A DNA stretch of 64,000 bases from Cryobacterium sp. Y11 (lineage in GTDB: Bacteria > Actinomycetota > Actinomycetes > Actinomycetales > Microbacteriaceae). Below are positions 41,376 to 49,930 of the stretch, one piece after another (the first letter of the stretch is position 1; every line of letters starts with the position of its first letter). The translations under genes and the position numbers were made by a program. The stretch covers positions 229,733-293,732 of the forward strand of contig NZ_PJJO01000058.1 of the NCBI RefSeq assembly GCF_002929535.1. The letters are read 5' to 3'. Under the pieces are notes generated by a model that saw nothing but the letters and a program-made list of their open reading frames with translations, was not told the DNA's origin and ran no database searches.

Positions 41376-43112
41376 ATGAACGAAATCGACTTGGCGCTTG
41401 AAGCAATTTTTAGTGGCAAGGCCACCGCTGACGAGGTCGAAAGCGCCACGTTGGATTTTAAGCGGCCTCAAGACTCGCCCAAGGACACTGCTAACGACAT
41501 GGTAGACGCCGCGGCATGTTTCGCAAACGCCGATGGTGGAATTGTGATTGTGGGCGTCGCTGACCGGGTGCACGGCCCCGACGCGTTTGTTGGCACAGTC
41601 CTGGGGGCTTTGGAGCTGCGAAATCGGATTCATCAGGTCACTGAGCCAAAACTCGATGTGCGGGTTGAAGAGCGAATTTACAGGGGAGCGCGTCTCCTCG
41701 AAATTCACGTTCAAGAAGGGCTGGATGTGTTTGCGTCGCGAGGCAAGGTGCCCTCCCGACGGTTCGGCGACACGTGCTTGCCGATGACGACTGCCGATAT
41801 CAGCAGGCTTCACCAGGAGCGGCAGGGCGGTGACTGGAGTGCGACCGATACTGGTCGTGTGTCTACGGACGCTGATCCAGACGCCATCCGGCGAGTTCGC
41901 ACGCTGCTCCGCGGACTCGGAGACGAGGGCCTCCGTGGAATTGCCGATGCGCCCGTCGAGGACATCCTTTCCGGGCTCGCCCTCGTCTCCTCCTCAGGAA
42001 CACTTACGCACGGCGGTGAGCTTCTCCTCTGCGTAGACCAAGGTGGCAGGGAGCGGGAATTGATTTCTTATCAGCACAGGCAATCCATGGGGGGAGAGGT
42101 GAACGCAGGAAAGCGATGGACGGGGCCTCTACTGTCTGCATTCCTTGATTGCCTGGCGGCCATGGAAGCGCGGGTAGTTACCACCCCTATCAACTTGGCT
42201 TCCGGCCAGCAAATACAGGTTCAAGATTATCCCTCTGCCGCACTTCGGGAGGCGCTCGCCAACGCGGTCATGCATGGTGACCACCGGATGAAAATGCCGA
42301 TTACCGTTGAACACTCGCCGGAGTCCCTCGAGGTTCGTTCGCCTGGACCTTTGGTTGCTGGGGTATCTCCAGCAAACATTCTTACCCATCCCCCGAAACC
42401 TCGTTTCCCCGCTCTTGCTGATGTCATGCGTTCCCTGGGCCTCGCCGAGAAATGGGGTCAGGGAGTCGACCGCATGTATCGCGAGATGATTCGCAGCGGT
42501 AAGAGCGTGCCCGCGATCGAGGTGCATGAAGGAATCGAACCCGAGACCTCAATAACATTCCTGGGCGGCCCGCCCAACGATCGAATTACAAAGTACATCG
42601 CCGAACTCCCGTCTCAAGTTCAAGACAACACGGATGTGTTGCTCATCATGTCGCTGCTGGCCAGAAAGCGAACTATAAACGCGGCGAAACTGTCGCCTAT
42701 CATTCAGCGGGATCTCCTTCGAACTCAGCAGGTGCTCCACCGATTGGCAACGGGCGAGATTGAGCTCATCGAGCCAACGACACGCACGGTGCGCCGGATA
42801 AACCCCGACTACAAATTGCGCAGTAGCGCGCTGGCGGCGTTGGGGCCGGCACTCGCCTATCAGAGCAGTCCACGAGCTGATCGCGATCGAAAAATTCTGG
42901 AACATATTCGGGAGTACAGCACGATAAATAATGGTGCGATTCAGCGGATGTTTGACATGGATGTCTTCAATGCGCGCAACGTCATCCAAGATCTCGTCGG
43001 CCGCGAAATTCTAGTTCGCATCTCAGACCAGACTCGCGGCCCCGGCGTGAAATATGGACCGGGCCCAAAATTCCCCGAGCACAAGAAGTCGAGGCCACGA
43101 ACGTCCCAATAA
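41376..43112 (+). CDS. AlbA/Schlafen-type ATP-binding protein
   Basis: 578 residues from ATG 41376, with GAGGAT 7 bases upstream; an open frame extends further up through the palindrome but lacks protein character. Residues about 20-130 form the AlbA_2 (Schlafen) domain: ESATLDFKRP, MVDAAACFANADGGIVIVGVADR. Residues about 230-400 match the ATPase-like C-terminal domain of this family (YPSAALREALANAVMHGDH, PGPLVAGVSPANILTHPPKPRFPALADVMRSLGLAEKWGQGVDRMYREM). The last 170 residues contain winged-helix-like pieces. Members act as transcription regulators or in phage defence. Position next to an integrase favours an accessory or defence role. Confidence 0.82.
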   Translation: MNEIDLALEAIFSGKATADEVESATLDFKRPQDSPKDTANDMVDAAACFANADGGIVIVGVADRVHGPDAFVGTVLGALELRNRIHQVTEPKLDVRVEERIYRGARLLEIHVQEGLDVFASRGKVPSRRFGDTCLPMTTADISRLHQERQGGDWSATDTGRVSTDADPDAIRRVRTLLRGLGDEGLRGIADAPVEDILSGLALVSSSGTLTHGGELLLCVDQGGRERELISYQHRQSMGGEVNAGKRWTGPLLSAFLDCLAAMEARVVTTPINLASGQQIQVQDYPSAALREALANAVMHGDHRMKMPITVEHSPESLEVRSPGPLVAGVSPANILTHPPKPRFPALADVMRSLGLAEKWGQGVDRMYREMIRSGKSVPAIEVHEGIEPETSITFLGGPPNDRITKYIAELPSQVQDNTDVLLIMSLLARKRTINAAKLSPIIQRDLLRTQQVLHRLATGEIELIEPTTRTVRRINPDYKLRSSALAALGPALAYQSSPRADRDRKILEHIREYSTINNGAIQRMFDMDVFNARNVIQDLVGREILVRISDQTRGPGVKYGPGPKFPEHKKSRPRTSQ

Positions 43113-43322
43113 TCCCCACGCGACTTCGCTTGCGAACGCGCCGCTTCTCAAGCCAATCACCAACGCCACGCCCGTCAATCTGGGTCAGAGTGACGGAGAT
43201 TGGGGCTATACGTTGACTCTGAAACCGGAGTGATGCGAGGGCGCGCGAGGGACAAACTGGTGACCGTGCGCTCGCCCAAACGGTACGGTTAAATTTTCTG
43301 AGTCTAACCGGGGGATAAAGCT

Positions 43323-44402
43323 ATGCGCGCACGTCTTGATGGGCTCACGGGTTTGCGGTTTTTTGCTGCAGCGTGGGTCGTTCTTTTCCATTTCCGAGAA
43401 GTCTCGCCAACGACCGTATTCGCCTATCCAGTCATTGACCCGCTTATTAGACACGGTGCGCATGGAGTCGATCTATTCTTCGTGCTCTCTGGGTTTATCC
43501 TTAGCCACGTCTACCTCAAAACGTTCTCCGGGAAAATCAGCTGGGCGGAAACTTGGTCGTTTATGGCGTTTCGGTTTGCACGCCTATACCCAGTGCACTT
43601 GGTGACTTTCCTCATGATGGCATCTCTCTATGTAGCTGAGCAGGTGGTTACGGGGCAGTCCAGTGCGCAGTCGGAAAGATTCAGCTGGCAGTCAGTCTTG
43701 AGCACGCTCACACTCACGCATGCATGGTTCCCAGGTGTTCAAACGCCGAACCTCCCAGCGTGGTCCATTTCTGCGGAGTGGTTTGCCTACCTACTCTTCC
43801 CGCTGCTCTGCGTCCTGATCAGACGCATGTGGGGACCCGTCCTAGCGTTTGCGGTTGCCGGCATGGGGCTAGCGCTCCTGCAATCCTTCTCCACGAGCGA
43901 CCTCGGACGCGTCATGGCCGGGTTCCTCATTGGAATGGCTGCGTACCAGGTGGCGCACCGGCACAGCGCCAGTCTTGCTAGGTTGCGCTATCTAGGGTGC
44001 GCTACGGCATTACTAATAATCATCTGGGCGGTCACCTCTGAGGCCCCCCGAATGGAACTTGGATTAGTCCTGTTCGCGGTGCTTATCATTGCTCTCGCGA
44101 ACGAGGGCGATTGGTTAGCGCGCTTGCTTTCCTTGCGCACTTTGGTGTACTTCGGTGAGGTGTCCTATGCCCTCTACATGTTCCACTGGGTGGCCCGAGT
44201 GATCGTGCGTGTGGGGCTCGAACGGGCGAACCTCTTCGACATTATTCCGAGTGGACTCAGCGTGACACTTTACCTAATCTTGACACTTGGTGGAGCGGTT
44301 CTCCTTTACCACTTTGTAGAAAAGCCCGGTCGCAATCGTCTTCGTGGCCTCGCAACTTTCTCGCCCAAGCGGAAGGTTCGCGAGGGCGCACTGACCCCGT
44401 AA
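43323..44402 (+). CDS. Acyltransferase family 3 (OafA/YrhL-like)
   Basis: 359 residues with about ten hydrophobic helices. The signature start RLDGLTGLRFFAAAWVVLFHF and GVDLFFVLSGFILSHVYL, with the active-site histidine in FHF, are conserved, as is LPAWSISAEWFAYLLFPLL. The family moves acetyl or other acyl groups onto surface sugars across the membrane. It starts the right-hand polysaccharide locus. GGGGGA lies 9 bases upstream of the ATG. Confidence 0.9.
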   Translation: MRARLDGLTGLRFFAAAWVVLFHFREVSPTTVFAYPVIDPLIRHGAHGVDLFFVLSGFILSHVYLKTFSGKISWAETWSFMAFRFARLYPVHLVTFLMMASLYVAEQVVTGQSSAQSERFSWQSVLSTLTLTHAWFPGVQTPNLPAWSISAEWFAYLLFPLLCVLIRRMWGPVLAFAVAGMGLALLQSFSTSDLGRVMAGFLIGMAAYQVAHRHSASLARLRYLGCATALLIIIWAVTSEAPRMELGLVLFAVLIIALANEGDWLARLLSLRTLVYFGEVSYALYMFHWVARVIVRVGLERANLFDIIPSGLSVTLYLILTLGGAVLLYHFVEKPGRNRLRGLATFSPKRKVREGALTP

Positions 44403-44467
44403 TTTCCGGGAGCACATTGTGACGAACAATCCGGGCGAGTGTCACGGGTAGGGATTAGGTTGAGGGC

Positions 44468-44707
44468 ATGACCGCATTGATTCGATTTATGCGATTAATT
44501 GGCTCGGAGTACCGAGATGAATGGCTTGAATTGCGGATGCATTTTGCAACCGCAGCCATACCCATCGATGGATTCGCCTCCTATGTGGCGTACCGCGCCG
44601 CCCGCTGCTCCGTCTGCATAGAACCAAGCAGGGACATTGGAGGGGAGGCGCGGTACTGCTCGGGAGATTGTGCGGCACTCGACGCCCAAGCTCAGGCGCA
44701 CGGCTAG
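44468..44707 (+). CDS. Small hypothetical protein with cysteine knuckles
   Basis: 79 residues from ATG 44468, with GAGGG just upstream. The C-terminal half has CSVC and, 16 residues later, CSGDC, suggesting a small zinc ribbon; the N-terminal half is a helix. No family recognised. It overlaps the end of a decayed minus-strand gene by four bases. Confidence 0.45.
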   Translation: MTALIRFMRLIGSEYRDEWLELRMHFATAAIPIDGFASYVAYRAARCSVCIEPSRDIGGEARYCSGDCAALDAQAQAHG

Positions 44708-44890
44708 GCAATGCCCGTTTTCGTGAGGTTGTAGAGGCCAACGTGTGCGAACTCGAACGTGCCCAACACTGTTTCGGTGCGTGATTCCGCTACAGCGATA
44801 AAGCCGGTTTCGCTGGTGGTCGCATCCGCCGTAATGATGCCCGGGACAGGGTGATGGAGTTAAGCCTTATTCGCGTGTTTCGATGCTCAT
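44704..44890 (-). pseudogene. Frameshifted fragment after the deacetylase gene
   Basis: Read on the minus strand, protein-like sequence continues through three frames: MSIETR, then IRLNSITLSR, then GIITADATTSETGFIAVAESRTETVLGTFEFAHVG ending at TAG 44704-44706. The last part resembles the repeated beta segments of tail-fibre or carbohydrate-binding proteins. It starts just after the deacetylase stop, so it was probably the next gene of the same module. Confidence 0.45.
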
Positions 44891-44893
44891 TTT

Positions 44894-46240
44894 TTATGCG
44901 GAAACGCGGGTTTCCCGCATCACATCGCGCATAGTCACCACGTCCATTCCTGCGGCCTGCGCGGCTGCCAGAATGGTGTTGAGGGTTGCCGCACTCATGT
45001 TTTGACCAGCGGGCGGCTCTTGCGCCTTCACGTCGTGGAAGCAAAACACCAACCATTCGGCATCAGCCGCGGCCTGGTTGATCGCGTCTACATCGAATTG
45101 AACAGGGTCGCCATTATAGGAGCGCGAAGGGATCTGCCACGGCTGGTTCGGTCCAGCAGGAACCATCCGTGCTCGCGCCGACTCAGTGAGTCGCGCCGTG
45201 CCGAAATACTGCTTCACGACCGACTCTGCCAAGGCTGATGTTGAGCCCTGCGGGAAGGCAAAATTATCTGCGCCGCTGAACCCTCCCTTGAGTGAACCCT
45301 CGCGGAGTCGGGAGAAATAGTCGTGCAGTTGCAATTCCGTCAGGGTGCCGGAAGTGTGGGACGCCGCATCGGCGGCGCGTCCCGCAATCTCTCACCCGTA
45401 TACATCCTCCAGCGCGTGCGCCTGCTCGGTGGTGAGATACCCCGACTTGTCCAGGTCGCCAAGAACCACAAAGCATGTGGCCGCGTAGCCATAGCTATTG
45501 AAGATAGGTAGCGCCTGCGTCCACCAACCTGCCGAAGCGTCGTCAAAGGCAAGCGTGAGGACGCCGTTGGGGTGTCCATTTTTTTTGCCGGTCAGCACGG
45601 CCAGGACGCCGCCGACCGCTACAACGGCGGTTCTCCTGGCGTATCCGATGACGGTTACTCGAATGGTTGATACGGTCGCCAAGTTCGGCGTGCCGGTTAT
45701 GGACTTGCTAACTGCCGTTCCGACGAGAAAATGCCAGCCGCCATGCGGGCGTACGAGCAACTCCCACCTTGCGTAATTGGCAAACGCCGTGTCGTTGGAC
45801 AGAATAACTTCAACCTTGTAGGTCTCCGCGGGCGTATCCAAGCGAATGAGTATTTGCAGCCCTGAGCGCCACCTAATCGTGCCGTTCAGCGCCGGGGATC
45901 GTGCGAGAGAGCGCCAGCAGCCGCGTGGCTTGGCGCCATCGACTCGCCCTGTCACAGAATTGGCGATGATCGCGTCTTGGTGGACTTCAGGGCCGCGGTG
46001 CTCGTGCCAGTCCTTTGCGCGTGCCCATCATGTGATGGCAGGAGTTCTGCAGGTGGCGCTCACCCGCACCGACGCTGGCGCTCACCCGCGCCAATCGGGA
46101 TTCCGAGACATGGCGCTGACCCGCACCACCCCTGGAGCCCACGAAAGCCAATATTCAAGCGAACCCATACGCCGGGAACATCGCCGGTAAAGTCCAGAGA
46201 TAGTCCATCCTTCTGAATGGGGTCGATTGTTGCGCTACTG
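44894..46240 (-). pseudogene. Decayed polysaccharide deacetylase
   Basis: The NodB-type domain is recognisable (GVLTLAFDDASAGWWTQALPIFNSYGY) and is interrupted in frame by TGA at 45392-45394: the text reads LEDVYG-stop-EIAGRAADAASHTS, where relatives have GWEI, so a TGG-to-TGA change is likely. The frame continues open to TAA 44894-44896, with FAFPQGSTSALAE and WLVFCFHDVKAQEP. Upstream, a beta domain (IDPIQKDGLSLDFTGDVPGVWVRLN, near 46150-46230) is in another frame, so at least one frameshift exists too. Such deacetylases occur as phage tail proteins as well as in polymer loci. Confidence 0.78.
46054..46127. repeat. Three copies of a 17-mer
   Basis: TGGCGCTCACCCGCACC at 46054, TGGCGCTCACCCGCGCC at 46076 and TGGCGCTGACCCGCACC at 46111. 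They lie exactly where the deacetylase pseudogene loses its reading frame. Confidence 0.7.
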
Positions 46241-46274
46241 AATCGGCACCACCGAGGGCTTTTTGATTGCTTGC

Positions 46275-46280
46275 TAGCAT
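46275..46280 (+). promoter_or_regulatory. -10 box of a probable leaderless mRNA
   Basis: TAGCAT ends 7 bases before ATG 46288; no ribosome-binding site is present. It supports 46288 as the start. Confidence 0.4.
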
Positions 46281-46287
46281 TGCTCAC

Positions 46288-47103
46288 ATGATAGGAAAAG
46301 CCTTCTTGCACGTGCTTGTTACGAGGTTCAACAGCCCGATAGGAGATGGTCACCCGCCGGCATCAGAGGACTGGCTCAAAGCACGTGTCGAGCTGTTCCG
46401 AAAGTACGCATTGCCGTCCGTCCGATCCCAGACCATCCGGCCAGACCGCTGGCTGATCCTTTGCCATGCGGATTCGCCATCATGGTTTGTGGACGAAATC
46501 GAGCAACTCGTCCGAGGAATCGGTGAGCCCATATGGCTACATAGAGGCCCCTCCGGCCCCCTCCTGTCTGAGTTGTGCAGCCCCGTCGGGACCCCCTACT
46601 TGATCACAACGCGCATGGATAATGACGACTGCGTGGCAGTAGACTTCATCGAATCCATACAAGCCCAGTTTCGAGAGCAGCAGATGGAAGCCATAAATTT
46701 CATGTCTGGTCTTCAGATCCGCGATGGGGAGGTCTATGCCAAACTAGACCCGAGCAACGCGTTCATCTCGTTGATTGAAAACGTCGGGGGTCGGAACCCA
46801 TCGACCGTATTCATGGACACACATGACCAATTGGGTTCCCATGCGCCCCTTCATCAGGTGAAGACGCATCCGATGTGGATTCAAGTGGTGCACGCTTCGA
46901 ATATCGCCAACACGATCCGTGGGATCAGAACCGACGGACGTTCCGTGGGGCAATACTTTGACGCCAATATTCCGGTGAATCATATCGGCGGCCTGCGGCT
47001 AGCCATGGCGCGTGGCATTACCGTGGCGACACTCGGGCTCGGCATTCTGACCAAGCCCCGCCGTCTCAAGAAACTCTTCCGATCTCTCGGCGGGACCCGT
47101 TGA
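46288..47103 (+). CDS. Putative rhamnosyltransferase-type glycosyltransferase
   Basis: 271 residues. Motifs typical of the rhamnosyl transferase family (PF11316) are visible: LHVLVTRFNSP near the start, SVRSQTIRPDRWLILCHADSP, and TTRMDNDDCVAVDFIESIQ holding the DxD-like metal site. C-terminal basic helices follow. It adds a sugar, possibly rhamnose, to the growing polymer on the cytoplasmic side. It overlaps the next gene (TGATG) and is divergent from the deacetylase pseudogene. Confidence 0.78.
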   Translation: MIGKAFLHVLVTRFNSPIGDGHPPASEDWLKARVELFRKYALPSVRSQTIRPDRWLILCHADSPSWFVDEIEQLVRGIGEPIWLHRGPSGPLLSELCSPVGTPYLITTRMDNDDCVAVDFIESIQAQFREQQMEAINFMSGLQIRDGEVYAKLDPSNAFISLIENVGGRNPSTVFMDTHDQLGSHAPLHQVKTHPMWIQVVHASNIANTIRGIRTDGRSVGQYFDANIPVNHIGGLRLAMARGITVATLGLGILTKPRRLKKLFRSLGGTR

Positions 47104-47792
47104 TGGCTTCCAAGGGAATCGTCGCTGTAGGCGACAGCATCACGAACGCATGCAGTGTTGACCTGATCGTGGATAGGATTTCGCCACGATCGTGGGCGCA
47201 GTGCGTTTCCGCAGCAACCGGTGAGCCCCTGACGGTTCATGCCAAGTCGGGCGCTCCAGCGAGTGAGATACGCGCGATGTTGCCGGAAATGATTGAGTCG
47301 TATTCGCTTGCCCTCATCTACGTCGGAACCAACAATGTCCTATCGTGGCGTCACTGGCGACGTGAAGATCTTGCAAGTGAGATGCACGCAATCTTGAACA
47401 TTATGCGCGCGTGCTCTGACCGGGTGGCTGTCATGCAACTGCCAGACACACTCGGACAATCGGGAGCAATTTTTCCGTATGGCCCGCTGCTGAAACGTCG
47501 AGTACGCAAGGCGCAGAAGATAGTACGTGAAGCTGCGGCCTCCATGGGGGCAACCCTTGTCACCCCGCCCTCGCTGACCTGTGACCGAATTTGGATAGAT
47601 GGCGTGCACCCGACGAGCGCCGGACATCGCGCCCTCGCTGATGAGACCGTCCATGCTCTCGGTCTTCCGGAAGTGCCAGCGGCGCGCGCTGAGCCACGGC
47701 CCGACTACGCCTCCTGGAGGCGTCGCGCTCGGACCCGATTTATATTGACACAACCCATTCGCGGAGTGGGTGGGTGGGTTTTGGGCCGCTAA
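47103..47792 (+). CDS. SGNH/GDSL-type hydrolase
   Basis: 229 residues from ATG 47103. SGNH blocks are present: GDSITNAC (block I, Ser nucleophile), the Gly block near SGAPASEIR, VGTNN (block III) and DGVHPTSAGH (block V with Asp and His). No signal peptide, so it should act inside the cell, as sugar O-acetyl esterases or acyltransferase partners can. It is coupled to the preceding glycosyltransferase, suggesting modification of the same repeat unit. The last 35 residues are basic. Confidence 0.82.
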   Translation: MASKGIVAVGDSITNACSVDLIVDRISPRSWAQCVSAATGEPLTVHAKSGAPASEIRAMLPEMIESYSLALIYVGTNNVLSWRHWRREDLASEMHAILNIMRACSDRVAVMQLPDTLGQSGAIFPYGPLLKRRVRKAQKIVREAAASMGATLVTPPSLTCDRIWIDGVHPTSAGHRALADETVHALGLPEVPAARAEPRPDYASWRRRARTRFILTQPIRGVGGWVLGR

Positions 47793-47797
47793 CTGCC

Positions 47798-49488
47798 TTA
47801 GCGGTGGTCCCCGCCCAGCAGGACCGACACGGCCTCATCTCGCCATATGCCCGAGGCGAGATCGGTCGGATGGATACCGTCACTCAAAATCAGGGTGGCG
47901 GCGGTTTCCCCTGATGCGCTCATAGCCGCCGCCGCGTCAGTCACACCGATACTGTTGCGGTTCGCATAGCCGAGTAGCTGAGCAGTACGCACCGCATGGT
48001 CAACGATGTTCCCTGCCGGTGATTTGCGAGCGTTCTGAGTGGAAAGAGTCATTCCCGCGTTACCGAATTTGCTACGCAATTCGGAGAACAATGTTGACCA
48101 TTTTGCAAGATATTTTTCGCCCTTCTGGATTCCGTCGTTGTGAGAGCAGACGACAGTCACAAGCGCCTGCCCGTAGCGAGGTGTCATCCGGGGGACGCGT
48201 GTGGAATCGTAGACGCCAGAAACGGTGGCACCCAACAGCTCAATATCTGCGCCGGGATGGGAGCCGTTCAAAATGGTTAGGACGGGCGAACCAACTGCAA
48301 TCTGCCCTCCCCCTTGGTTAGACCACAGTTCGGGGAGCCCGGGTGCTACGAGCGGGCCGCTGATCCCCTTGCGTACTTGGGTTCGGTCGATGCGCCCGAA
48401 CAGGTTCGATCCGGGAGCGGACGCACCGCCTCGCCCTCCAAGCTGAAGTTCGGCTGTTGAATCGTAGATGGTGGTCGTCCCAGCTGTGGTTAAGGTCGGG
48501 CCGATCTGGCTCCAAGTCGCACCATCGTCGGTCGAATCGTAAAACTTTACGTCATTGCCAGACGCGCCATTGTCCACGCTGAGAGTGACCCTGATCAGTT
48601 TGCGAGCGCCGTTTGCCGGTAGTGTCCAGCCAGATGACGGCTGCTTGCCGATCAAAGTCGTGCCGTTTGCGGTCCAAAAGAATTGAGGCGTCCCGGCGCT
48701 GGAAATCCGGAACCAGAATGAACGGTTTCCGTCAGCTGCGCCTTTCGCTACCATTACCTGATCAGAGCCATTGTCCCAGTTGTCGGATGACACGTCCATG
48801 CGAATGTCGATGTCGCCCGTGATCGAATTTTCTACGGAGTCCGACTCATAGGAAATTGAAGCGCTGCTATACGGGACGTAGCGCTCCCCGTTAGGGCCGG
48901 TCTGTCGTCGGACAGGCGCCTCGTAGTCAATCGTCGTTGTGTTCCACAGACCATAGTCGACCGTGTAAGCCGGGAATGAGGCGGTAAGCCATTCGGTGGT
49001 GAGGTTGACCCATTCGGTATTACCATTGCCGGTCGAGTCCCCGAGTATCTGCCATGCGACAGACCCTTGCGCGAGAGCTAATGCGGCCATGAGGTGGGAA
49101 GTGTCGGTCACGACCCCGCGACGACGGACAAGTTTTCTCTCGTCGATGGTCGTTGCAAACGTGATGATCGCCGTGTTTGAGAAGGCCGTTACGTCGAGCG
49201 CCGCGCCAGTGGCGGTGCTACCCCGCTGCACGAGGACTCCACGTTGCCACTCCGGTAGCCGCGGCCGTGAACAACGCGTAGACGTTGTACGTGGCCCAGT
49301 TGTCCGATAGTACGAAACTGTACGGATCTGAGTGTCGGCACGGACCGGTAGTGCCCAAATCGGGTACCGACCAGGAGCCGGCTGATGGTCGGGCCGTTGT
49401 TCAGGAACATGGACGCTGGCAGGAAAACCTCGGGAAGTTCGACCTTTTGGAACCGCTGCTCAAGGGCACCCGCAGTTACCGTGCGCAC
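47798..49488 (-). pseudogene. Frameshifted tail-fibre-like protein with SGNH domain
   Basis: Minus strand, five bases from the end of the plus-strand hydrolase. An open frame of 477 residues (49231-47798) contains SGNH-like parts (WQILGDSTGNGNTEW, VVCSHNDG, LSDGIHPTDLASGIW) around a concanavalin-like beta domain (FYDSTDDGATWSQIG). Upstream the protein continues in other frames: VRTVTAGALEQRF...FLPASMFLNNGPT from GTG 49488, then YPIWALPVRADTQIRTVS, then FVLSDNWATYNVYALFTAAATGVATW. At least three frameshifts therefore separate start and end. N-terminal blocks of this kind are typical of actinobacterial prophage tail proteins. Confidence 0.7.
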
Positions 49489-49745
49489 CCCGGTCTTCCG
49501 CGCCGGTCGATGCCGAGCAACCAGGGGGAGAGCGGGTTCCACCCGGTCAGCATAACGGCCACCCACGGGATGACGACCACGAGGATGAGCGCCCATAGCT
49601 CGCCGGGGCGTTCGGGCCCGAGAATCCAGATAATGAGATCAAAGGAGAGCAGTACGCATATCCCGGGCGTGGACAAGTCGGAGATGAATCGGGAAACGTT
49701 GCTTAGGAGGGTCTCCGCGACGAGGACGAGTCCGCTGCAGATCAC
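49476..49745 (-). CDS. Small two-helix membrane protein (possibly a longer remnant)
   Basis: 89 residues from GTG 49745, with two hydrophobic helices (ICVLLSFDLIIWILG; ALILVVVIPWVAVMLTGW) and an earlier one. The same frame is open upstream to about 49800 (FDIKDDDFGKPCFGVVIAVV), so the true start may have been lost. It overlaps the fibre-like gene start by 13 bases in the same direction, the spacing of phage tail operons. Function unknown. Confidence 0.45.
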   Translation of the reverse strand: MICSGLVLVAETLLSNVSRFISDLSTPGICVLLSFDLIIWILGPERPGELWALILVVVIPWVAVMLTGWNPLSPWLLGIDRRGRPGCAR

Positions 49746-49816
49746 GACGGCGATGACGACGCCGAAGCACGGCTTCCCGAAGTCGTCGTCCTTGATATCA
49801 AACTCGTGTCCTTCTC

Positions 49817-49926
49817 CTAGGCAAGCTGGCCTTCGAGCAGGATCGGGTTGACTGCGGTTTGCTGGGTGGCGGTGCCGCGTTGCGGGAGTACGCGTTCATA
49901 CCGTGGACCGCCCAAGTATATGCTTT
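49817..49926 (-). pseudogene. C-terminal fragment of a tail-type protein
   Basis: About 36 codons reading YLGGPRYERVLPQRGTATQQ then TAVNPILLEGQLA and TAG at 49817-49819, followed by AGGAG-like sequence before the small membrane gene. It is cut off at about 49926, next to the plus-strand polymerase start, so that point is probably a recombination junction. Confidence 0.45.
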
Positions 49927-49930
49927 TCGA

